Below are positions 35,365-43,574 of a stretch of 64,000 bases of DNA, in pieces. Positions within the stretch are counted from its first letter, which is position 1. Each line of letters begins with the position of its first letter. The stretch is from an uncultured Lachnospiraceae bacterium. Lineage in GTDB: Bacteria; Bacillota; Clostridia; Lachnospirales; Lachnospiraceae. The notes under the pieces are model-generated. The model saw nothing but the letters and a program-made list of their open reading frames with translations, was not told the DNA's origin and searched no databases. The stretch covers positions 186,001 through 250,000 of the forward strand of contig CACZFI010000003.1 of assembly GCA_902780405.1 (NCBI GenBank), written 5' to 3'. Position numbers and translations under genes: made by a program.

Positions 35365-37371
35365 CTATTGTCTTAAAGAACCGTCAAACCGGAGCACAGT
35401 CCGGTTGGGATTGTAGTAGGGATCTCCCGCCAGCAGTTCCTTGCGCCATCGTTCGCTGAAGTATTCGATCTCGTCGAAAAAGCGATCCTGCTTCTCCGGC
35501 GTATCCTCCTCACCGCGGGACTTGGACTCGTAGTGATAGAGCGTCGCCTCCGCCACGTAGAGGATCTTGAAGCCGTTCGCACGGATCTTCAGACACAGAT
35601 CCGCATCGTTAAATGCAACCGCAAGCCCCTCTTCAAATCCGCCCGCCTGACGAAAGACCGACTTGCGCATCATCATACATGCCGCGGTCACGGCGCTTTG
35701 CTCCTTGGTGATTCCCGTGTAGGACTTCCGGAGTTCCTCGGTTTCCTCCATACCGTGATAGAGGTGGCCGGCAATTCCGCCGAGTCTTAACGTGATGCCC
35801 ACATGCTGCAGCGTGCCGTCTTCGTAGTAAAGTCTTGCGCCCACCGCGCCGATCTCGGGACGACTCGCATGTGCATACATTTCCCGGATACTGTCGGGAT
35901 TGATAAATTTGACGTCGTTGTTCAAAAAGAGCAGGTACGCTCCGCTCGCCTCAGAAACACCGAGATTGTTGATGGCGGAGAAATTGAATCCTCCCCGGTA
36001 GGTCACCACCTTGACGGAGATATCCTTTCTTGCCCGAAGCTTCTCATAGCAGGCAAATGTCTCCTCCTCGGTGCTGTTATTCTCCACAATGATAAATTCC
36101 AGATTCTTGTAGGACTGCGCCGCCGTCGACTCGATCGCCGTCATAAGATCCTCGCTGTGATCCTTGTTCGGGATGATCACCGAGACAAGCTGCTCGTCCG
36201 TCACACGCGGAAGCGGCGGATAGACATAAGCGGTATCGGTGACGATCTCCTCTTCTCCCGCGCAGACACTGTAGACAGGGAGCGCCACGTGTGCGATCCT
36301 GCCCGCGCGCTCCTCCACCCCTGCGATAAACTCGGGGGATGTGGGATCAATGCCCGCAAATGCGTCATCCTCGGGCATCTCCATGATCATCTCGGTAAGC
36401 AGTTCCTTCTTCACCACCGTCATACGACGGATGTAGTTGTAACGTTTCTGATACTCCGGGCTGTAGTCCGGCTTTAAGATCGGATCGGAAAAATCCACCT
36501 TTCCCTCTCCGCGCGGTGTATAGGTATCCTCATCCGTATAGACCGCATCCGGTCGCTCGCCGTCCTCCAGAATGGCGGAGGAAAGTCTTGCGACAGCCGT
36601 CTCATGCAGGATGTCCCTGCAGCGTCCGAAGAGAATGTAATCCTCGTGTATGGAAGAAAGCTCCTTTTTAAGTGCACGTTTGCTTCCGGACAGATTCACC
36701 CTGCACAGCTTGTAGTCCTTTAAGAAATTCATCCGAAGGCTTCTCACAAAGGGATACTTTACGATCTGCTCCTTCGTTGCGCCGTCGGGCAGATCCGTAA
36801 GGATCACGCCGAAGGACGGCCGCATGGCGTAAAGGTGCTCGTCCATCTTGGCAATCTCCTGCCTGAGGGTGACATGGTCCGCCAAGTGTTTCTTTCTCCA
36901 ATGGTTATAGCCCCTGTCTCTTCCCTCCTTGCCGACGATCTTTTCCCTGATCCGGTAGAGGGTGTCCGACAGTCCGTAGTTTTTCGTATTGTAGATCAGC
37001 CTGTAGCGATAGAAATTGATCTTTCGCATCAGGGGATTGGTGCTTCTGCCGCGCATTCCACGGAAGCGAAACTCTCTTCTGCCCTCCGGCGCATCGAGAC
37101 GAAGCAGGAGCATCATGCTCGTATCTTTCGTCCGCAGAGTGAAGCCGACTTTATCCTTTGAAAAATCAAAGCCGAGACCATCAAAGCAACCGGCCAGGTC
37201 CGGCCGGGTCTCCCAGATGATCTCCGCTTTTTCGATTGGTTCTTTTGTGGATGCCACACGAAGAACAACCTTGCAGTCGCCCTTGGTGAGGATGTAGCCA
37301 CGCGCTACCAGTGTGCGGCCTTCTTTTGCCACGCTCTCGAGGCAGGCCTTGGGTTTGGACTCATAACTCAT
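35365..37371 (-). CDS. Large glycosyltransferase with two GT2 domains (first degenerate, second intact)
   Basis: 668 residues. An N-terminal beta domain (about 1-110) precedes a first GT2-like half (about 170-370) that lost the nucleotide loop and reads EDYILFGRCRDIL where an active domain has xYIALLDHDDVL; the YTDEDTYTP and LKPDYSPEYQKRYNYI parts remain. The second half (about 375-640) is a full GT2: VSVIIPNKDHSEDLMTAI, FIIVENNSTEEE, AYLLFLNNDVKFI. It is the mirror image of the neighbouring gene, whose first domain is intact. Ends LLAGDPYYNPNRT. Seven bases separate it from trkH. Confidence 0.86.
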   Translation of the reverse strand: MSYESKPKACLESVAKEGRTLVARGYILTKGDCKVVLRVASTKEPIEKAEIIWETRPDLAGCFDGLGFDFSKDKVGFTLRTKDTSMMLLLRLDAPEGRREFRFRGMRGRSTNPLMRKINFYRYRLIYNTKNYGLSDTLYRIREKIVGKEGRDRGYNHWRKKHLADHVTLRQEIAKMDEHLYAMRPSFGVILTDLPDGATKEQIVKYPFVRSLRMNFLKDYKLCRVNLSGSKRALKKELSSIHEDYILFGRCRDILHETAVARLSSAILEDGERPDAVYTDEDTYTPRGEGKVDFSDPILKPDYSPEYQKRYNYIRRMTVVKKELLTEMIMEMPEDDAFAGIDPTSPEFIAGVEERAGRIAHVALPVYSVCAGEEEIVTDTAYVYPPLPRVTDEQLVSVIIPNKDHSEDLMTAIESTAAQSYKNLEFIIVENNSTEEETFACYEKLRARKDISVKVVTYRGGFNFSAINNLGVSEASGAYLLFLNNDVKFINPDSIREMYAHASRPEIGAVGARLYYEDGTLQHVGITLRLGGIAGHLYHGMEETEELRKSYTGITKEQSAVTAACMMMRKSVFRQAGGFEEGLAVAFNDADLCLKIRANGFKILYVAEATLYHYESKSRGEEDTPEKQDRFFDEIEYFSERWRKELLAGDPYYNPNRTVLRFDGSLRQ

Positions 37372-37377
37372 AGATTC

Positions 37378-38826
37378 TTACTCGCTTTTTCTCCGCTTCC
37401 AGATACCCGGGCAAAACAGCAGCAGGATCGGGAAAAGTTCCAGTCTTCCCGCCAGCATGTCGAAGATAAATACCAGCTTGGAAAACGGATTGAAGTGTCC
37501 GAAGTTCTCCATCGGGCCGACCATCGAAAGACCGGGTCCGATGTTATTGATCGTTGCGGCAACAGCCGTAAAGTTTGTCGTAAAATCCTTGTTCTCCAGG
37601 GATACCAAAAGCACCGAGGTCGCAAACAGCACGATGAAGGTGACAAGGTAGACATTCGTCGCCCGCACCACCTCATGCTCCACAGGCTTGCCTTCCATCT
37701 TGATCTTCTTCACGCTTCGCGGATGAAGGTAGGAAGTGATCTCCTTGAAGAAGGTCTTCACCAGGATGATCAGTCGTGACACCTTGATACCGCCGCCGGT
37801 ACTGCCTGCGCAGGCGCCGATAAACATCAGCATCACAAGGATGGTTCTCGAGGTCTCCGGCCAGAGGGCGAAATTGGCGCTGGCAAATCCGGTCGTGGTG
37901 ATCACCGATCCCACCTGGAAGTAGGAGTGACGGATCGCATCGCCCACCGAGTCAAAGAGCCCGCGGATATCCCATGCGATGAATGCTCCGGCAAGCAGAA
38001 TGATGATCAGATAGGTACGCGCTTCTTCATGATGCGCCGCATCCCGGAATTTCTTCACGGTCAGCAGATAATATACGTAGAAATTGATTCCGAAGAGGAT
38101 CATAAAGACCGTAACCACCCACTGGATATAGGGCGACTCGGTCGTAAATCCCGTATTTCTTACGGAGAAACCACCCGTACCGGCCGTACCCATCGCATTG
38201 CAGACGGAATCAAAGACCGGCATTCTGCCAAGCAGGAGAAATGCGATCTCCGCCAGGGTGATAAAGATATAGATCCTGTAGGTGATGGAAGCGGTCTTCT
38301 TCACCTTCGGAACCAGCTTGCCCACAGAGGGCCCCGGGCTTTCCGCCTTCATCAGGTTCATATTGGTGCCGCCCGCCATCGGAAGGATGGCAAGCAGGAA
38401 GACGATAACGCCCATACCGCCGATCCAGTGCGTAAAGCTGCGCCAGAAGAGATTGCACTTTGCAAGATCCTCCACCGCAGAAAGGATGCTCGCTCCGGTT
38501 GTCGTGAATCCGGAAACGGTCTCGAACAGCGCATCCACATAGTTCGGGATGTCTCCGCTGATATAGAAGGGAAGTGCGCCGATCGCGGACATCAGGATCC
38601 ATGAAAGCGCCACGGTAACAAAGCCTTCCTTCAGGTAGAAGTTGAGATCCTTCGGCTTCTTTAAAATGATCGCACCTCCGACGGCGCCCTCGCCAAGAGC
38701 AACCGCCGCATAGGAAAGTCCCTGACTCTCGTGATAGATGGCGGCCACCAGCATCGGGAGAAGCATAAACAGAGCTTCCAAAACCATGATCCATCCCAGA
38801 ATATATACTATGACTTTGAAGTTCAT
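37378..38826 (-). CDS. trkH: TrkH/KtrB-type potassium channel subunit
   Basis: A 482-residue membrane protein of the Trk/Ktr superfamily with the four membrane-pore-membrane repeats. Selectivity-filter glycines are visible in TVSGFTTTGAS (about 104-114), GTAGTGGFSV, VITTTGFASANF and ACAGSTGGGIKV. It forms the ion path and depends on the TrkA ring encoded immediately upstream; the genes overlap by ATGA, typical for subunits needed in equal amounts. Monovalent cation uptake driven by membrane potential is the expected role. Confidence 0.94.
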   Translation of the reverse strand: MNFKVIVYILGWIMVLEALFMLLPMLVAAIYHESQGLSYAAVALGEGAVGGAIILKKPKDLNFYLKEGFVTVALSWILMSAIGALPFYISGDIPNYVDALFETVSGFTTTGASILSAVEDLAKCNLFWRSFTHWIGGMGVIVFLLAILPMAGGTNMNLMKAESPGPSVGKLVPKVKKTASITYRIYIFITLAEIAFLLLGRMPVFDSVCNAMGTAGTGGFSVRNTGFTTESPYIQWVVTVFMILFGINFYVYYLLTVKKFRDAAHHEEARTYLIIILLAGAFIAWDIRGLFDSVGDAIRHSYFQVGSVITTTGFASANFALWPETSRTILVMLMFIGACAGSTGGGIKVSRLIILVKTFFKEITSYLHPRSVKKIKMEGKPVEHEVVRATNVYLVTFIVLFATSVLLVSLENKDFTTNFTAVAATINNIGPGLSMVGPMENFGHFNPFSKLVFIFDMLAGRLELFPILLLFCPGIWKRRKSE

Positions 38827-40223
38827 GCCAGAATATCCTCCACATCCTTAAATCCGGTATGTGTCGTCACAACGATGAGTCTGTCATGCGGCATCAGCAC
38901 ATCGCTACCACGCGGGATGATGATGCGTCCCTTGCGGTTGATACATGCGAGCAGAAGGTTCTTTTTGAGCGGCAACTCCATGATCGGCTTGTCGCAGACT
39001 TTGGAACCGCGACGGATCCTGAATTCCAGTGCCTCCGCACGGTTGTCAAAGATGTTGTAAAGCGTCTCGATATTGCTTCCGATGGAGTTTTGCATCGCAC
39101 GTACATAGGTTGCGATCCGCTCCGTTACCATGTACTGCTGATACAGTACGGTATCTAAGTCCATATTGTCCGTGATGGGCTTGAAGTCCATACGGTTGAT
39201 CTTCGTGATGATCTTCGCCTTGGAGTACTTCTTCGCATACAGCGTAAGCAGAATGTTCTCCTCATCGAGTCCCGTAAGCGGAATGAAGGAATCGGTCTGC
39301 GCAAGTCCCTCCTCGGTCAGAAGCTTCGTATCGCTTCCGTCTCCGTTTAAGACAAGGGTCTTGGTAAGCTGCAGTGCAAGTTCCTCACAGTGCTTGCCGT
39401 CACGCTCGAGGATCTTCACGTCAATGTTCATATCCTCCAGTTCCTTCGCAAGATAGTAAGCGGTTTTGCTTCCTCCGACGATCATACAGTTTCTCACGTG
39501 CTTGGTATCAATACCGATCTTCTTGAAGAAGCGGTGCGTATTGATGGGCGTGGCGATCACCGAGATGGCATCCCCCGCCTGAAAGGTCGTGGAACCGTCT
39601 GCGATAAAGAGGTTGCCCTCGCGCTCCACGCCGCAGAACAGCATGTCGATATTCAAATCTCTGGTCTCGGAAACCGACTTTCCGCAGAGAACATTCTTTT
39701 CGGGAAGTTTGAATTTTACAAGCTCGGCGTTACCCTTGGCAAATGCATCGATCTCCAAAGCTCCCGGCATACGAAGCAAACGCGCCATCTCCTGTGCGGT
39801 ATCAAGCTCCGGGTTAATGATCAAAGAGATGCCGAGCTGCTCGCGGATGTAGGAAAGCTCCGCCGCATAGTCCGGGTTCCTGACTCTTGCGATGGATGCG
39901 CAGTCCGCCATCCTCTGTGCCATGGAGCAGCACAGCAGGTTTAATTCGTCGGACTCGGTCACTGCGATCATCAGATCACATTTGCTGATGCCCGCCTCCA
40001 TCTGGACACTGTAGCTTGCGCCGTTGCCCGTGACGCCCATCACGTCATAAGTACTCGTGATGCGCTGCACGACCGTCGGATCCTCATCGATCACGGTGAT
40101 GTCGTGTCCCGCCGCCGAAAGCCTGGCAACCAGGATCGCTCCGACCTTGCCGCAGCCGGCGATGATAATGGATAAACGGTTTTTATTCTGCTCTTTAGGT
40201 TCTTTCTTCAGTGGATTATGCAT
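38823..40223 (-). CDS. trkA: TrkA potassium uptake regulatory subunit
   Basis: 466 residues with two RCK (Rossmann NAD-binding plus TrkA_C) units. The first loop is IIAGCGKVGAILVARLSAAGHDITVIDEDP (about 19-48, given in part), the second is MIVGGSKTAYYLAKELEDMNIDV near 245. TrkA_C segments follow each. The subunit gates TrkH in response to NAD(H)/ATP or cyclic nucleotides. The first 17 residues are basic and Asn-rich. It follows the DUF1934 gene after 6 bases. Confidence 0.94.
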   Translation of the reverse strand: MHNPLKKEPKEQNKNRLSIIIAGCGKVGAILVARLSAAGHDITVIDEDPTVVQRITSTYDVMGVTGNGASYSVQMEAGISKCDLMIAVTESDELNLLCCSMAQRMADCASIARVRNPDYAAELSYIREQLGISLIINPELDTAQEMARLLRMPGALEIDAFAKGNAELVKFKLPEKNVLCGKSVSETRDLNIDMLFCGVEREGNLFIADGSTTFQAGDAISVIATPINTHRFFKKIGIDTKHVRNCMIVGGSKTAYYLAKELEDMNIDVKILERDGKHCEELALQLTKTLVLNGDGSDTKLLTEEGLAQTDSFIPLTGLDEENILLTLYAKKYSKAKIITKINRMDFKPITDNMDLDTVLYQQYMVTERIATYVRAMQNSIGSNIETLYNIFDNRAEALEFRIRRGSKVCDKPIMELPLKKNLLLACINRKGRIIIPRGSDVLMPHDRLIVVTTHTGFKDVEDILA

Positions 40224-40229
40224 CTTGGC

Positions 40230-40643
40230 TTACTCCTTAAATACAACGATGGACACTTCCATGGGAGCGTCCTCACCGCCCGCCAATGCAAGTGTATAGT
40301 TGATCTTCGTTCTGAAGTGCTCTTCCGGCACCGCTTCCGAAAGGAATTCGTAGGTGTCGGTCTTTAATACGGCAGGAAATCTGCCGTAGGGTGTTTTGTA
40401 AAATGTATTGTGCGTAAGGCCCTTCTCAAACCGAAAGACCGTGGAGATCTCGCCCTCTCTGGTCAGGTGACAGCCCTGTGCATCGATACGGATGCGGGTC
40501 TTTGTCGTAACGCCGTCCCCGGACAGATCCTCCACAAAGGAAAGCTCTGCCGCACCGTCTTCCCTGCGCATCATGGCCGGAAGGCGGCTTTCGGATATCA
40601 CGCCGTCGCTGTCTTTTGTGGTAAACAACAGATTTACTTTCAT
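40230..40643 (-). CDS. DUF1934 (YwiB-like) beta-barrel protein
   Basis: 137 residues, all-beta, matching the DUF1934/YwiB family of small lipocalin-like proteins (MKVNLLFTTKDSD, TKTRIRIDAQGCHLTREGE, MEVSIVVFKE at the end). Molecular function is unknown in this family. It is a common neighbour of argS or murein genes in Firmicutes; here it lies between ddl (8 bases) and trkA (6 bases). Confidence 0.8.
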   Translation of the reverse strand: MKVNLLFTTKDSDGVISESRLPAMMRREDGAAELSFVEDLSGDGVTTKTRIRIDAQGCHLTREGEISTVFRFEKGLTHNTFYKTPYGRFPAVLKTDTYEFLSEAVPEEHFRTKINYTLALAGGEDAPMEVSIVVFKE

Positions 40644-40651
40644 CGATTCTC

Positions 40652-41698
40652 CTACGGACGCTCCGTCGCCATCTCGATCAGACGCTCTACCTGCTCGCGG
40701 ATGGGAATTCCCGCTGCGTCAAAGAGCATCGGATACATACTGATGGAGGTAAATCCGGGCAGGGTGTTGATCTCGTTAAATACGACCTGATTCGTCGCCT
40801 TCTCTACAAAGAAGTCAACTCTCGCAAGGCCAAATCCGTCTAAGATGCGGAAGATCTTCACGGCATCTTTTCGGATCTCTTCTCTTACATCGGCATCGAT
40901 CTCGGGATCGATAACCGTCTTGGACTCTGCGTTATTATACTTTGCGTCGAAGTCATAGAACTCTGCAGCGGAGAGGATCTCTCCCACGCCGGACGCCTGA
41001 ATGTCATCGTCATGGCCCATCACGCCGCACTCGATCTCGCGTCCCACGATGGTCTCTTCCACCAGGATCTTGAAGTCATGCTGTGCCGCTTCCTTAAGAC
41101 CTGCGATCAAAGATGCCCGGTCGGTTGCCTTGGTGACACCCTTCGAGGAACCTGCCTTGGAAGGCTTAACGAATACAGGGTAGCTAAGCGCTTCCTCCAC
41201 GCGTCCGACCACCTTGTCCATATCCGCAAGCTGTCTCTTGATCACGGGTACCCACTTTGCCTGGCGAATGCCGAGGGTATCCACGATCATCTTGGTATAG
41301 AATTTGTCCATAGAGGCCATGGATGCGAAGACGCCGCAGCCCACGTAAGGGATGCCGCTCATCTCGAACAGGCCCTGGATGGTTCCGTCCTCGCCGTACA
41401 TACCGTGGAGCACGGGGAAGATGCAGTCAAGCTTCACGGGATCTCTTCCGTCCGTGAGAAGCTCGCCCTTTGTATCGGGGGAGATGATGGAAGGTGTTCC
41501 CTTCTCCCTCCAGCTTCCGTCTTCAATCTGCGCGATATCGTCGACGAGGAGCCAATGGCCCTCCTTCGTGATACCGATCAGATACATATCATACTTCTCC
41601 GTATCCACAGCGCGGATGATGGTGCGCACCGAGATACAGCTTACTTCATGCTCTGAGGAACGACCGCCGAAGATGACGGCCAGGTTCTTTTTTGACAT
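40652..41698 (-). CDS. ddl: D-alanine--D-alanine ligase
   Basis: 348 residues from MSKKNLAVIFGG; the longer frame to 41815 is rejected since the promoter -10 is at 41770-41765. The enzyme joins two D-Ala for peptidoglycan precursors. ATP-grasp motifs are complete: FGGRSSEHEVSC, EMSGIPYVGCGV, FVKPSKAGSSKGVTKA (about 175-190), ARVDFFV and FNEINTLPGFTSISMYP (about 300-316). The Tyr/Phe selectivity residues were not resolved. First gene of the operon ddl-DUF1934-trkA-trkH-GT-GT. Confidence 0.95.
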   Translation of the reverse strand: MSKKNLAVIFGGRSSEHEVSCISVRTIIRAVDTEKYDMYLIGITKEGHWLLVDDIAQIEDGSWREKGTPSIISPDTKGELLTDGRDPVKLDCIFPVLHGMYGEDGTIQGLFEMSGIPYVGCGVFASMASMDKFYTKMIVDTLGIRQAKWVPVIKRQLADMDKVVGRVEEALSYPVFVKPSKAGSSKGVTKATDRASLIAGLKEAAQHDFKILVEETIVGREIECGVMGHDDDIQASGVGEILSAAEFYDFDAKYNNAESKTVIDPEIDADVREEIRKDAVKIFRILDGFGLARVDFFVEKATNQVVFNEINTLPGFTSISMYPMLFDAAGIPIREQVERLIEMATERP

Positions 41699-41724
41699 AG
41701 TCTTGTCCCCTTTTCTTCTTACGC

Positions 41725-41746
41725 GCTGTATGCCTCGACATACAGC
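41725..41746 (-). promoter_or_regulatory. Stem-loop in the ddl 5' leader
   Basis: Perfect 8-bp stem GCTGTATG/CATACAGC with loop TCGAGG, starting about 15 bases downstream of the expected transcription start of ddl. No T-run follows, so it is not a terminator; it may stabilise the message. Confidence 0.5.
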
Positions 41747-41764
41747 CCGCACTTTTAAAGTTAT

Positions 41765-41793
41765 ATTATACTCCTTCTTGCGCGAAGTCGCAA
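41765..41793 (-). promoter_or_regulatory. ddl promoter
   Basis: -35 TTGCGA (41793-41788), 17-base spacer, -10 TATAAT (41770-41765). The spacer CTTCGCGCAAGAAGGAG is almost identical to the spacer of the divergent GCL promoter at 42213-42241. Confidence 0.8.
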
Positions 41794-41840
41794 GTTTCCG
41801 GCAAGCGACACTCACGTGGCGATCAGGTGCTACATGCGCT

Positions 41841-41916
41841 TTATCGGCGTCGCTCCCGGGACGATCACCGCACGCAAACCATTTTGCGTGCTATAGATCA
41901 TCCCTCGCGCTCCGTC
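41841..41916. repeat. Palindromic repeat R1, copy 1
   Basis: 76 bp, 71 of 76 positions identical to copy 2 at 44321-44396. Core GGCGTCGCTCCCGGGACGAT, then the hairpin GCACGCAAA/TTTGCGTGC with loop CCAT, then CTATAGATCATCCCTCGCGC. The two flanks pair imperfectly, so the whole is one long hairpin. Two base pairs of the central stem differ from copy 2 by compensatory changes. Confidence 0.85.
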
Positions 41917-42212
41917 CAAGGTTATCGTATGTATCGCTCTGAACACCGATGCGTATGCCGACCGCATTGCAAGGACAACGTGAGCACGCCGGCGCTTAGC
42001 GAGGTTCTTTCGAGCTTAGCGTCCGCTGCGTGCAGGACCAGGTCTGCATCTATGATGCAGACAGCCCGTCGCGGCTTTGAGCGACTTCATAGGAATCCGT
42101 CAGGATTCCTACCGACTTAGCGCAAGCGTGTCCAGCAAGGCGGTCACATACGCAACGGTGTTTTAGACGAGCTGTCAGCTTCTGAGAATCTGTCGCAAGA
42201 ATGAAGAGGTTC
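41917..42212. other. Non-coding stretch with three strong hairpins and module R2
   Basis: No gene is supported. It holds module R2 (41982-42021: GAGCACGCCGGCGCTTAGCG, then GAGCTTAG). Three hairpins follow: GTCTGCATC/GATGCAGAC (42042-42062, loop TAT), GTCGC/GCGAC (42068-42085) and TAGGAATCC/GGATTCCTA (42090-42111, loop GTCA). GCAAGAA/TTCTTGC (42195-42217) overlaps the next promoter. No sigma-A promoter leading into the hairpins was found, so it is not called an RNA gene. Confidence 0.5.
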
Positions 42213-42241
42213 TTGCCTTCGCGCAAGAAAGGTGCTATCAT
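42213..42241 (+). promoter_or_regulatory. Promoter of the GCL-amidotransferase operon
   Basis: -35 TTGCCT (42213-42218), 17-base spacer, -10 TATCAT (42236-42241), about 52 bases of leader before the ATG at 42300. The spacer shares TTCGCGCAAGAA with the divergent ddl promoter. Confidence 0.65.
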
Positions 42242-42299
42242 ATCTACACCTATTAACATAGTAGGTTTATCTATAGTATTTCAGAGAAAGGTGGTTACC

Positions 42300-43574
42300 A
42301 TGAGCCTTCAAAGAGACATTGCAGATTATATTCGCTCGGGAGAGTCCGCGAACAGGAACCTGGGACTTGAGATCGAGCACTTTATCATCGACAACCGCGG
42401 CGTTCAGATTACATTTGACGAGATCTCACCTTTGATCGACGAGGTCAGCAAAACGCTTGGCGCCGAGATCATTTACATGGATGGCTATCCCGTCGGCTAC
42501 TACACCGGCGAGTACTCCACGAGCTTGGAGCCCGCCTGTCAGTTTGAGATCAGCATCAATCCCTATAACGACATCTCCGAAATCGAGAGAATCTACAGGG
42601 AGTTCCGTGATCTCTGGGAGCCGATTTTCGCTGCGCGCGGCTATCACTTCGAGGAGAAGGGCAACCTTCCTCTCGTGGAACGCGGACTGATCACGCCGGA
42701 TGATATCCCGCTTTCTCCCAAGAAACGTTACAAATACATGAACGCCTACTTCGAAAAAAGCGGCAGCTACGGCAAATACATGATGCGTGCCTCCGCATCC
42801 ACACAGATTTCCATCGACTACAAATCCGAGGCAGATATGGTGAGGAAGCTGACGGTACTCGAGAAGATCTCACCGATCCTGATGATCATGATGGAGAACA
42901 AGACAGATCCAAACGCTACACTTCCGGGGAAGGAACATTTGCCGCATCTCTTCCGGACGCAGCAGTGGGATGACTTAGATCCCGCCCGTACCGGATTTGT
43001 GCCTCACTCTCTTGACGCCGGCTTCGGATATGATAAGATGGCGGAGGTTATTATGAACACGCCGCTCATCCTTCTGACGGATGAGGGGGCGACCACGGAC
43101 GTGGGAAGCAAGACGGCGAAGGACCTGATCGCGGATAGCACCATCAATTATCCGGATGCAGACGATGCGCGAAAGAAGCGTCTGATCGAACACTTTATGT
43201 CTATGGGGTTCTTCCACTATCGCGTGAAGAAATACATCGAGATCCGCGTGGCGGACAGCGTTCCGATCAGGAAAGCCCTCGGATATGTGGCTTTGATCAA
43301 GGGACTCATTTACTCGGAGAAAAACCTGGACTTTCTGGCCAAGGCACTTTCTTCCGTCACGACCGCAGACGAAATCGAAGAAGCCGTCGTCGCTATAGAG
43401 GCAGACGGTCTTGCCGCGAGCGTATTCAACGGTATGAGCGCAGGTGCCTGGGCGGACCAGATCTTCAGACTTGCCGCAAGCGAATTATCCAAAAAAGACA
43501 AGGAGTACTTGAACGGTGTGCGAACTGTTTGGAATCACAGCGAAAAAGAAAATACGGATCAACGAACTGCTTAA
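42300..43574 (+). CDS. Glutamate-cysteine ligase (GCS2-type)
   Basis: 424 residues from MSLQRDIADYI, with AAAGGTGG upstream. It belongs to the GCS2/EgtA-like glutamate-cysteine ligases that join Glu gamma-carboxyl to Cys using ATP. Key stretches are NLGLEIEHFIID (Glu ligands, about 20-31), YTGEYSTSLEPACQFEISINP (about 67-87) and MRASASTQISIDY (about 157-169). No glutathione synthetase domain is fused and none is seen nearby, so the product may stay gamma-glutamylcysteine or be used in another thiol. It overlaps the following amidotransferase gene by 59 bases in a different frame. Confidence 0.88.
   Translation: MSLQRDIADYIRSGESANRNLGLEIEHFIIDNRGVQITFDEISPLIDEVSKTLGAEIIYMDGYPVGYYTGEYSTSLEPACQFEISINPYNDISEIERIYREFRDLWEPIFAARGYHFEEKGNLPLVERGLITPDDIPLSPKKRYKYMNAYFEKSGSYGKYMMRASASTQISIDYKSEADMVRKLTVLEKISPILMIMMENKTDPNATLPGKEHLPHLFRTQQWDDLDPARTGFVPHSLDAGFGYDKMAEVIMNTPLILLTDEGATTDVGSKTAKDLIADSTINYPDADDARKKRLIEHFMSMGFFHYRVKKYIEIRVADSVPIRKALGYVALIKGLIYSEKNLDFLAKALSSVTTADEIEEAVVAIEADGLAASVFNGMSAGAWADQIFRLAASELSKKDKEYLNGVRTVWNHSEKENTDQRTA

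Noticed and set aside
40652..41815. Longer N-terminus for D-Ala-D-Ala ligase
   Set aside because: The extra 39 codons would cover the promoter -35/-10 at 41765-41793, and MSKKNLAVIFGG matches the family start.
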